The position numbers were made by a program, and so were the translations under genes. This document shows positions 33,801 through 42,454 of a stretch of DNA of 64,000 bases, piece after piece (position 1 is the stretch's first letter; the number at the start of each line of letters is the position of its first letter). Source of the stretch: Coptis chinensis (lineage: Eukaryota > Streptophyta > Magnoliopsida > Ranunculales > Ranunculaceae); assembly GCA_015680905.1 (NCBI GenBank), contig CM027382.1, positions 23,843,501 through 23,907,500 of the forward strand, read 5' to 3'. The notes beneath the pieces are model-generated. The model was not told the origin of the DNA. It saw only the letters and a list, made by a program, of their open reading frames with translations, and searched no databases.

Positions 33801-34145
33801 TCACTTCAACCAGGACAACAACAAGTAAGCAAAAACAAACACTATAATCCATTTCTTCTTCTCGTTCTTCTTCTTCAGTTCTGCAATTTCAACTCTCAAT
33901 TCTGCAATTTCAGCTCTCAGTTCTGCAATAATCACTTCATGATCATTCCCTGCCGGTGGATCAATCCAGACAAAGAATAAACACCTTTCTGGGTGTGGAA
34001 ACTTTCTACACCCAACAAATCTTCTTTCAGGGTTCGTTGGCGTCTGAGAAATCCATAACTTGGGTTCAAGTCCACAATAGCAAACGGTTTAGAATCGGGA
34101 GTTGCCTCGAGAGTTCACAGATGTGATAGAATTAGACATAGACAT
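33801..34145 (-). pseudogene. MULE-C small GRF-type zinc-finger gene (one stop)
   Basis: From the ATG at 34145 the frame reads MSMSNSITSVNSRGNSRF, a TAA, then TVCYCGLEPKLWISQTPTNP, ERRFVGCRKFPHPERCLFFV and WIDPP, ending with TGA at 33801-33803. C-x-C-G, W-x-S-x-T-x-x-N-P-x-R-R-F-x-x-C and C-x-F-F-x-W-x-D are the hallmarks of a GRF-type zinc finger (zf-GRF), a single-stranded nucleic-acid-binding fold. A heptad-like coiled coil (IIAELRAEIAELRVEIAELK) and a hydrophobic end WIIVFVFAYLLLSWL (likely membrane tail) follow. Small plant GRF proteins of about 100-130 residues have this same layout. It starts at the inner border of the right TIR and converges with the transposase. The only defect seen is the stop at codon 19. 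Confidence 0.75.
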
Positions 34146-34584
34146 CTAGAATTTGAGTAGAAATGATAAGTTTGAGCAGCAACAATGAAGAGTTTGAGCA
34201 GAAATGATGAGTTTGAGCAACAACAGTGAACTAGGGTTTCAATTTAGATTTTCCATGGTTTCAATTTGAAAATTTGTGAATTAGGGTTTCAAATTAGGTA
34301 TTTGGGGATTTGGGGATAGAAAATACGAGATGGAATAATTTTTTATGCGCGCGTGAGTGGTTTTGTTGGTAGGTCACGTCATTTTCTCATGTCTTTGTTG
34401 ACTTGACTTGACCAGAGTGTGCTGAGTGTGCAAGAATTTGATACATCTCAAAATTACAAATTCTACGTAAGAAAAAAAATTAATCCACGTCACTCTTCAG
34501 GTGCCAGAAATGAACCGGAAATATGAAGGTGGATACGTTTTACAAGTACAGGGTTAAAATTGCCTAAACTGAACTTTAGGGGGG
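34141..34584 (-). repeat. MULE-C right TIR, inner part
   Basis: This is the inverted match of 28755-29180, including the GTCAAGTCAAGTCAACAAAG and AAACCCTAAT stretches. The outer 48 bp of the same TIR lie at 36062-36109, beyond the solo LTR. Confidence 0.85.
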
Positions 34585-36056
34585 TGCTAAAAGATAAATT
34601 TGAATAGTCTACCTACGAAATGAACGATGAACTCAAAACGTAAGTAAACTAAAACTATCTACGTGTCTATTTTTATCAAAGTTTCTACTCTCAATTCTAT
34701 CGAAATAGAGTGGAATAACAAATTCGTTCCACTCCTAGTGCTCTAGCATGGAATGTTTTCTAATCTAATTAGTCGGTCTTAAGTCTAATGAGAGCTTTAC
34801 GAAGGGTGTTATACTACGATACAATATGAAATTGATTATGTTGAATTTAAACTACGAATGCTATGGAAATATGATTGTTTTTGAATCTAGATAAAGGATT
34901 AGAGGGGAATTGAATCCACCTCGAATCCAACTTAATAACCTAGCATAGATTCTTGTATCTCGATTCTTACGTTCTTACGGCAAGAATTTCGAGTTCTAAT
35001 CCCTAGTGTTCATGGCATTTCTACCAAATACTAACTAGCATGTGAGGTTGTCCACCCATTCTCATGGCGAATCACGACCTTCTAGAGTGGAATAGATTCG
35101 ACAATGTTTCTACACTATACCACTAAGTTTTCATCAAAGCTTCATCAACCCCTCTAATGGAGGTTTTAGCCTTGAGTCATCAAACCATCATTTCCCATTG
35201 AATTATAACTACTCATTATATTAAAATTCTAACTTAACTAAATTAACTAACAATGTTTCAATCTACTTAAACTACGAAATGATAATCAACAAGAATTAAA
35301 ACTAGATCTATAAATTGAGATGACAAAAATCGAAATTAACAAAATAACTATTTTATTTATCTAATCAATCAAGAACAATGATTCAAAGACTTAATCTAAA
35401 ACAAGAATTGAAAATGGAACTAAAACTTAATTAAAATACTGGAAACTAGATCTAGAATTATCTATATTGTTTAGGTCTAACTAGCTACCATTAACAAAGA
35501 GCTAAGTTTTGGTTTTTATACTTTCAGATCCAAAAATCGTGCATGGGCTTGGAGCCATGTTTTGGGCCAGAGAATCAGGCCCAAAACCCAATTCTTTCAG
35601 TCCAAAAAGGCCTCTTCAGCTACAGTTGGCTTCAACAGACTTTTTGTCCACTTCTGCTCCTCTAATTGGGTCAAGTCTTGGACCATTGGAAATCTCTTTC
35701 CGAGCCGGTCGTTTTGACATAAGGTAGGCCCCATTCCGAGGTCTGAGTCCAAAGATACGGCCTTCCGAAGTTCTGCTGACTTGTGTGTTGTTTCTGCTCG
35801 TGTCGACTTTTCAGCTTTTGACCGGGCTTTAGGAAGGCTTTGTCTTCTTGAATCTTGGCATTTAATCACGGAACTACTTAGTAACCGACCTTTGCTCCTT
35901 TATCTCACTAAAGTGGCACATTTCTGCACATAATGGACTTTGAAACCCGAAATGCATAAAACACGTAATCAGTGTTAACTCTTAATTATTACTCACATAA
36001 TTGGTCTAAAAGTATGACTGTTACAGGGTTAAAACTACAGTTTTGGGCTCTTATCA
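34585..36056 (-). mobile_element. Solo LTR (1472 bp) inside the MULE-C TIR
   Basis: The segment starts TG and ends CA and is flanked by GGGGG on both sides (34580-34584 and 36057-36061), a 5-bp target duplication. It interrupts the TIR at a G run that is continuous in the opposite TIR. Read on the minus strand it begins TGATAAGAGCCCAAAACTG, a beginning seen in plant Ty3/gypsy LTRs. The orientation and family are inference from that. There is no internal region, so it is a solo LTR left by recombination between two LTRs. It is the youngest insertion in the MULE-B stack. Confidence 0.85.
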
Positions 36057-36109
36057 GGGGGTAAGTGGTAAAACTTGACAAGTTCGAGGGTGAAATATGC
36101 CAATTTGCC

Positions 36110-36118
36110 CCACATTTA
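36110..36118 (+). repeat. MULE-C target-site duplication, right copy
   Basis: CCACATTTA is identical to 28694-28702. Confidence 0.9.
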
Positions 36119-36459
36119 TTCCTAGCGTTTGAAAATGTGTTAAGTTGGTTCTCAGCGTTTGAAAACAGGTTGTCTGAAACAGGTTTGCTACCCTCACACA
36201 CAAATAGGTTGTCTGAAAGAATGATGTAAGCAAGAGTGTTGTCTGAAAGAAGTGAGTGTTTTTGGGCGGTTAATTAGTGTTTTTCCCACTAATAGGATAT
36301 GTAGTGAGAGATTAGGATGCGTGTCACAAATAAACGGTCAGGATAAAACGTTATGGTGGCTGTTGATTTGAAAATAACTTTGATCTTAGCCGTTTATTTC
36401 AATCACGTGCAATACACGTGCAAGGCTAAATGTGCCATTTTAGAAAATATGGACGGATC
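36119..36459. other. MULE-B right internal segment
   Basis: This is the part of MULE-B between the MULE-C insertion and the right TIR. It has short repeats (CAGCGTTTGAAAA twice, GGTTGTCTGAAA three times at about 36167-36250) and no coding signal. It was the promoter-side region of the transposase before MULE-C inserted. Confidence 0.5.
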
Positions 36460-36552
36460 ACTGTCAATTTTTGCCCAATAGCTAATAAACGAACAATTGG
36501 TGACCAACTGCATATTACCCATTTATAATGTGGGCCAAAAGCTAAATACCCC
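36460..36552 (-). repeat. MULE-B right TIR
   Basis: Inverted match of 22586-22680, differing inside at one base (GGGCAAAA against GGGCCAAA). The 9-bp duplication AAAAATAAA follows at 36553-36561. Confidence 0.85.
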
Positions 36553-36561
36553 AAAAATAAA

Positions 36562-37925
36562 AAGGGAGGCGTAAAAAAGAAAAACAAAAAGAGAGAGAGA
36601 GAGCACTACTACTTGAGAGTGTTTGAGAGTAAAAAGAAAAGGACGAAGGAAGAAGACAATCACTTAACGCGCCGACAGTCGACTTTCTTTTCTTTGGATT
36701 CTTTTGTTTTCGTAATCTATCAGTTCAGTTAACACAAAGTGAGTAGCCTAAACTCTAAACTGTATTTTTAAATCTTGATATTGATTAAAATATATTTTTT
36801 AGTAGCAAATTAGTTCCTTGATTTTACTGTAACCTTGATGAAACAAAAAAAATGTTAGTTTGATCGCCATAGAGGGCATACGGTGTTCTTGAACTTACAT
36901 TAGGCAAGCAAGTTTTTTTTTTTTAATATATCTCTATGCTTCGGTGGGTAATGGATATAGTAGTTGCTAACAATTGGTCATTCATTGACTTGGAAGTGCT
37001 TTGGAAGTTTGGATGTGTCAGAATTTAGAAGTGTTTCATATATATGAATTAGAACTTTTGGAATAAACTTACAGACTACTATTTCGATCGTTTGATTGTT
37101 GAGAATGTGATAACTACTCTTTGTTTTATATGTATGTATGTGGTAGTAGTAACTGTTAGTCTTTGGTTGATTTGGCATGCTTTAGATATCAGAAAGTTAT
37201 AATCTTAAGCTTTTCTCTTATAAGATTCAAAAGCTTTGGGTACCTTTACTGTTTTTAGATATGTGGTCATGTAATCATGTTGGTACTGTTTTTATGATAT
37301 TAGCTTCAGGTACTTTTTCTTTTATGATATTAGATATGTGGCTACTTGGTATTGTTTGACTTCTCCACATGATATAGCTACAGGTGAAGTACATTACTAT
37401 TCAATTGAATGATATGTGAGCATAAATGGAAATGCTTGACTGTTATACATCAATATATTTCCCCCTGTTCCATGATTAAATATATTGTTGTCTTATTTGA
37501 ATGGACATACAAGATGATGCTAGTGAAGGGTGATAACGTGTGATTGGAATATCCGGTCGAGGATTTGTTTTGCTGTGATATTCATGCATACCTATTTATT
37601 TATCCGTGTACATATTTGTGGGCAATGGAACGTGTTATATCTTATTAGTTAGAAAATTCTATTACCATTTGTGCAATTACACGTGTCACCCATGCCTTTA
37701 GAACTCTCCACACCTCCTGGTTGAAATAAAAATATCAATGTTTAATTATGACTAATGAGGTCATGTAGAAAGCCTCCCTAGAAAGGAACTAAGAATTTTC
37801 TCCTTGCGGGTTGGTGGTATTATAGGAGGGTATTCCTTGAGTGTACGGGAATGACCCGATAGTTTTGATTGCCCATAAGAGGTTTGGTTTTATACGCATT
37901 GAAAGCCCAGAGATGGCTGTGACTC
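36562..37925. other. Region of unknown content, possible 5' leader
   Basis: A GA repeat (36593-36612) followed by a purine-rich stretch and TTAACACAAAGTGAGTAG could be a transcribed leader with a splice donor on the plus strand, but no following exon was found. The rest is AT-rich. Nothing else is supported. Confidence 0.3.
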
Positions 37926-39665
37926 ATAAGTACGAGTTTACAATATCATGAGTACATACCATCTACCTATAAGCATTTGTGATAAATTGGATAGCATTGC
38001 AAGAAACTTCTGGTGGCATGGGAGTGAAGATGTTACAGCTTACCACACCCTCAGTTGGGATAAGCTTTGTTTGCCAAAGAAGATGGGTGGTCTTGGTTTT
38101 AGAAAATCCAGAAACATGAACTCTGCTCTTATAGCAAAGCTTGGAAGGAAACTCATAAAATAAAATGACTCTCTCTGGTCAAATTTCTTTAAAGGCATCT
38201 ATAGGAAATGGTGGCTACACAAGGACATGTATAATCTACCTCCAAACTGCTTTTATCTTTGGAGAGGCATATGTAAACACCTACATGTGGTCCAGAATAA
38301 CATCATGTGGTCAGTTTGAGATGGCTCCTCTATTTCTCTTTTCTCAGACCCTTGGCTTTCTCATGGTGATAAACCTTTCCTGCTCAGAGATCTCTTTTAC
38401 TTTGATAACAACCTTCTTCAGCTCAAGGTCAAACATCTTATTATTCCAGGAACCAGTTCTTGGGATCTACATAGGGTGAGAGAAATGTTTCCTAGCCCAG
38501 TTTCTTATGCCATTAGTCTCATCCGATCCCCATCAGACCTAATGTGACAAAGGACTCACTTGTTTGGATTAAGAGTAAGAAAGGTGACTTCTCAATAAGA
38601 TCATCTCACATGGCTTTACTTCAGGAAGAGGATCATGGGCAATGCTCTTCACAGGACCTCTCTCTTGTTAAGAGGATCTGGAAGTTAAAGGTGGATGCTA
38701 GAACTCAATTGTTCACATGGAAGCTTCTCATGAATGGCCTTCTCACAGGAGAAAATTTGCTCAGAAGACAGTTCAAAGGAGATGTGACATGCAGACTCTG
38801 CCTAAAGGAAATTGAAACAGACTTCCATATGTTTTTTTCTTGTGATTGGACCAAAAGTCTATGGTTTGCCTCCCCTGCTGCCATCAAAATAGAGGCTATG
38901 AACATTACATGTTGTAAGGAAGGTATTGAGCAATTTATGAAATGGATTGGTACTAACTATCATGAAGTTCATAATAGAGGTCTATATGGCCTTATTATGC
39001 TGCATGAGATTTGGATGCACAGGAACAAGGTTATTTTTGAAAGGGTTAATAGTTCTATGAGTATTGTATGGAATAGTGCATGGAATGGCTGGCAAAGTAA
39101 CTTGAAAGCCTATGAAGTGGAGTGTGAAGCTATGAATCCCCATACGCAAATCAATACTCAGACAAGTTCCTCTACTATGAGTGAAAATGATGCTGCTTTT
39201 AAAATATATTGTGATGCCACTTTCAACATCAAAACAAATAGAGGTGCAGCAGGTGTCCTCTGTCTAGATGCAAATGGAGTGGTTGCAGCAACTTACTCAA
39301 AATTCAGAGTGGTTAGTGCTTTGCTAGCTGAATTCTATGTTGGTGAGGTGGCTCTGAAGCTTACAAAAGAATTGAAATTAAGTGAGTTACATATCCTTAG
39401 TGATTGCAGAACAGTTGTCCAAAATATTACTAAAGCTACCAATGTAACACGGGACTATGCCCCTATTTTGTCTTGTATTAAGGAACTTTCCTCTACACTA
39501 TCTTTATTTCAATGTAAATGGATTGGTAGAGCAGACAATGGGGATGCCCATGAGCTGGCTCAATGGGCAATGCATAAGCCAGCCTTCACTCCTCCACCAG
39601 AGAAAGTCCTAAACTCTGAATTTATATACTTTTAACATATTAATATAAATGGTTGGTGGATAGCC

Positions 39666-39708
<43 letters not shown>
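37926..39708 (+). mobile_element. 5'-truncated L1-type LINE with 42-bp poly(A)
   Basis: Similarity to LINE ORF2 begins at the RT thumb (VYNIMSTYHLPISICDKLDS, ARNFWWHG, KKMGGLGFRKSRNMNSALIA) and continues through a zf-RVT domain (CRLCLKEIETDFHMFFSC) and RNase H (IYCDATFNIKTNRGAAGVLC, then an E and DCRTVV) to a TAA at 39633-39635. The tail is 42 A at 39667-39708, almost without interruption. 5' truncation is usual for LINE copies. The region 38164-38543 has frame changes, while 38544-39635 is open for 363 residues. I could not find a convincing target duplication. The long clean poly(A) suggests a young insertion. Confidence 0.85.
38544..39635 (+). pseudogene. LINE ORF2 C-terminus: zf-RVT and RNase H (open 363 codons)
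   Basis: This is the 3' open part of the truncated ORF2. Residues about 45-120 form the zf-RVT domain with a C-R-L-C ... H-x-F-x-x-C pattern, and about 222-350 form the RNase H domain with D in YCDATF, E in LLAEFYVGEVAL, D in LSDCRTV and D in GRADNGDAHELA, so the acidic catalytic set looks complete. Alone it could not transpose. The first ATG is internal and is not a natural start. Confidence 0.8.
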
Positions 39709-39710
<2 letters not shown>

Positions 39711-40140
39711 AACTAACCCAATGTAACAAATCACGGTATTTTGTCCAAAAAAATTAAATTTTAAAAACAGGATATAAGTGTGAGATGGATCATGAGAGAT
39801 TTATGATCCGACGAAGCTTGAGGGAGATGTGTAATCATGCTGAAAGGAAAAGAGAAGCCTAGTCAGCATTCCCCAAATTTCTATCCAAATGACAAAAGTA
39901 AATATTTAGGTCCCCGAAACCCCAAATCCATATGACCACGCAATTTCATAACACCCCGAAGCTAACTAGTTTGGGCATGAGTGACTTTGTGCCCTACCCT
40001 TTTTTCGCTAGGGTCCAAGATGATCCTCAGCAGCTAGCCAAAGTACATTGTTGGAGTGGGCTACATTTGTCATTTCTCCCCAAAAGAGTTTGCGACATTG
40101 TTGGGGTTGGTGGAGCATAGATGCCAAAGCAAAGCCAGGA
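39709..40140. other. Spacer between LINE and MITE
   Basis: No recognisable gene. A 62-codon open frame at 39932-40120 has no known motif. Confidence 0.3.
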
Positions 40141-40149
40141 TTAATTTTG

Positions 40150-40331
40150 GGGCACCACTGTCACACATGGCCCAGCACAAAAACACACTTCAGAAGTCAG
40201 CTGTGATTGGCTGGTGAGGAGAGAGGAGAGAGAGGAGAGAGAATTTGACTCATTATTTTAATGCAACACACCAATCAGAATTGACTTCGGAGGTTTTTTT
40301 TTGTGCTGGACCATGTGGGTTAGTTCTATCC
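40150..40331. mobile_element. 182-bp MITE with 9-bp duplication
   Basis: It starts GGGCACCACTGTCACACATGG and, inverted from the right, GGATAGAACTAACCCACATGG, with further pairing through CCAGCACAAAAA and the GAAGTCA/GATTGG words (about 60 bp arms). TTAATTTTG flanks it on both sides (40141-40149 and 40332-40340). A 9-bp duplication and G-starting ends fit a Mutator-like MITE. It lies 90 bp left of the large duplicated segment and is not part of it. Confidence 0.75.
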
Positions 40332-40614
40332 TTAATTTTGAGGGTTCGTGGTGATGACTGCATGGATCGCACGTCCAATGATGATATAACATTCGATTTG
40401 GCGGACGTGTTGTCTCTAAAACATCCAGACACCCCCACTAAGCCCACACGATTGAATGATGTACACGAGTGAACCCTAATAGTCTAGCCAAATTCTGTGC
40501 AGACTCTTCGCTTACATCCACGTGGAGAATGAGAATGTCAAGTGCATACACATACTTCATGAAATCCTACTACAGTTCCAGACTAATCTCTTTTGTTATG
40601 TTCATTGCTGACAG

Positions 40615-40798
40615 GAATGAAGAGATTTTCGTGAAGAATCTGGAGAACTGACTGGACTGGCGTTTAAAATTAGACCGTTTGAACAAAGATGTGTGGTCAG
40701 TGGATTTCACTGTAAATGCCTGGGGAGTGACAGAAATTGAGCTATATGCAAATTTTTCAAGTGCCCCGAACTCTTATTCTTTTGACATCAATCTTTAA
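40615..40798 (+). pseudogene. Unidentified C-terminal exon with a stop, copy 1
   Basis: After TTGCTGACAG the frame reads NEEIFVKNLEN, TGA, LDWRLKLDRLNKDVWSVDF, TVNAWGVTEIELYANFSSAP, NSYSFDINL and TAA. The sequence is regular, protein-like and ends in a stop after a hydrophobic-polar pattern, so it looks like the last exon of a host gene with one nonsense change. I do not recognise the family. Copy 2 is at 53261-53443 and has a one- to two-base deletion near the end. Confidence 0.45.
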
Positions 40799-40840
40799 TA
40801 GACAATGGTGCATACAACATACCTGTCTTGATTGGCACCA

Positions 40841-41249
40841 ACGACCAAAATATCGAATTTGGTATCAAGGACCAAAATATCGAATTCGGTGAATATCTCA
40901 ATGTACCCAAAAACCAAAATATATCGGATATATCGGAAATATGGGAGATATCTATTTTTTTTTGTTGACTAGTCAAAATTTTGTTTTGTATGTCGATATA
41001 TTGGATATATCGTCGATTATATCGGAAATATCGTCAATTATATCAAAAATATTGTCAATATATTGGTCAAAGTCAACAATATCGGTCAAAATCAATAATT
41101 TATATCGTATATATCGGTTGATATATATCATTATATTGGAAATTGTGAAATATATCGAGAAAAAACATATTCAATATTCGGTTGAGATATATCGGATATT
41201 TCCATCTCGGTATACCCAAAAAACAAAATATATCGGAGATATTTTGGGC
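40841..41249. mobile_element. ATATCGG-repeat insertion flanked by 14-bp direct repeats, copy 1
   Basis: CTTGATTGGCACCA stands at 40827-40840 and again at 41250-41263. Between them lies a 409-bp segment built from degenerate ATATCGG, GGATATATCGG and TCAATATATTGGTCAA-like words. The segment ends are loosely inverted (GACCAAAATATC at the start, GATATTTTGGGC at the end). The 14-bp flank looks like a LINE/SINE-type target duplication, yet there is no poly(A) or Pol III box. Copy 2 is 53486-53895. Confidence 0.5.
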
Positions 41250-41263
41250 CTTGATTGGCACCA

Positions 41264-42172
41264 CCCCTAAACCCGTGTCCCTTGGGTTCACATGTAGATT
41301 GAGTAGTGATTCTTGGCGAATATGTGCAAGTCCATCAAGTATTGGGCTAAAACCTCATGTCCGATTTGGTCACCTTCTTGGTTCGCCCGACTTGGGAACT
41401 TTCGATAAAACTAGTTTTAAAACTTATTTATTTGTATATTCAGCTTTCACCTTTTTTTTTTTTGCATATTTCATGGACTTCACTTCTAAATGTAAACTGT
41501 AAAGATAGAAGAGTCAACAAACATCCCCGAGTCATTTTTTTTGTATTATTCTCCTTGGTCCTTGTGTTTTAGGTTAATTCCTAGTACATGCTAATTATTA
41601 TTATTATTATTTTATTTTTTGGTTATAGGAACTAGCATTTTTGTGCTCAGAATCTCAGATATTTTGCTTAAACATTACTTGCAGCATACCGATACGAAGC
41701 AGCTGCAGGGTATGTTGCTAGAACTTGAGACGACACTAAAAAGTGAAACTCTTGCCAACTTGCTTAGTTAAATACTGTTCTAATGTATACACCGGAACAT
41801 CAGTTTGAGTAACAGTGCCTTAAATGAGTAACAAGACAGCAATTGGAGAACTTGAATGAGTTCATCAATTTTTTCCTAAAAGTTTTAGTGTAAAAAGTTG
41901 CATACTCTATTTTTTTCTCAGAACCTAGACGGTTGTCTCTATTTGTGATGGTTCAAGGCTGTCCTCTTACAGAGATAGTCGTTTAGATTTGCCATCTTTT
42001 TCTTTAACAACTTTTGCTAAACATTTTATTTCTCCCTGTGAGGAAGTTGCAAGCTATTTTTTCAGATATTATGCTAATGAACACACATCATTTTCACTTA
42101 TCACTGTTATCAGGATAAAGCTTATCAACATCATCATATCAAGACTTTTGGAGTTGGTAAATATATAATGGT
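41264..42172. other. Region with one possible exon end, copy 1
   Basis: After ACTTGCAG (41678-41685) a frame reads HTDTKQLQGMLLELETTLKS, ETLANLLS and TAA at about 41770. It could be the last exon of an unknown gene; amphipathic helix-like residues are all that can be seen. The rest is AT-rich. Copy 2 lies at 53910-54823. Confidence 0.3.
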
Positions 42173-42180
42173 TTACTGTT

Positions 42181-42412
42181 TAAGGGCGGCTCAAGATAAT
42201 CGGGGGCCCTAAGCGAAGTTCGAATAGGGAACCTTCTATGATTAATATATACTAATAAAAATTATTATATTTTTTTTATTTTTTTTTCTCACAACATCTT
42301 ATTGATTTGTTTACGTTATTTCATATGATCCCAACTTTTTCTTTTTTTCTTTCTTGAATAGTATTCATACAAACTTGAAACTTCATTTGATTTATTTAAC
42401 AAAGAATTGCAA

Positions 42413-42454
<42 letters not shown>

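Larger units (their letters stand above)
28703..36109. mobile_element. MULE-C: MuDR-like element nested in MULE-B (7407 bp)
   Basis: The termini are GGCAAATTGGCATATTTCAC on both sides with the exact 9-bp duplication CCACATTTA. The TIRs are long: the left covers about 28703-29180, the right 34141-34584 plus 36062-36109, split by a solo LTR. Without the LTR the element is about 5.9 kb. It encodes a MuDR-type transposase on the plus strand and a small GRF-type zinc-finger protein on the minus strand, converging toward about 33160-33800. Both genes start at or just inside the inner TIR boundary, so the TIRs can serve as their promoters. The transposase and the GRF gene have stops, so the copy is not autonomous now. 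Order of events: MULE-B inserted, then MULE-C, then the LTR element. Confidence 0.9.
22586..36552. mobile_element. MULE-B: MuDR-like element (13,967 bp with nested insertions)
   Basis: The TIRs are 22586-22680 and 36460-36552; over about 90 bp they differ at one or two bases besides the outermost end (left GTAGGGTATTTAGC, right inverted GGGGTATTTAGC). The 9-bp duplication AAAAATAAA flanks them. Removing the nested MULE-C (28703-36109) leaves about 6.6 kb. Gene content is a small zinc-knuckle gene reading inward from the left TIR, a MuDR-type transposase reading from the right, and a Lys/Gly-rich ORF upstream of the transposase. The convergent two-gene layout is that of maize MuDR (mudrA/mudrB), although the small gene is not recognisably mudrB. 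Near-identical TIRs suggest fairly recent activity, but the transposase now has several breaks. Confidence 0.88.

Noticed and set aside
35509-35869. Open frames on both strands inside 34585-36056
   Set aside because: They lie within a solo LTR and have no protein motif.
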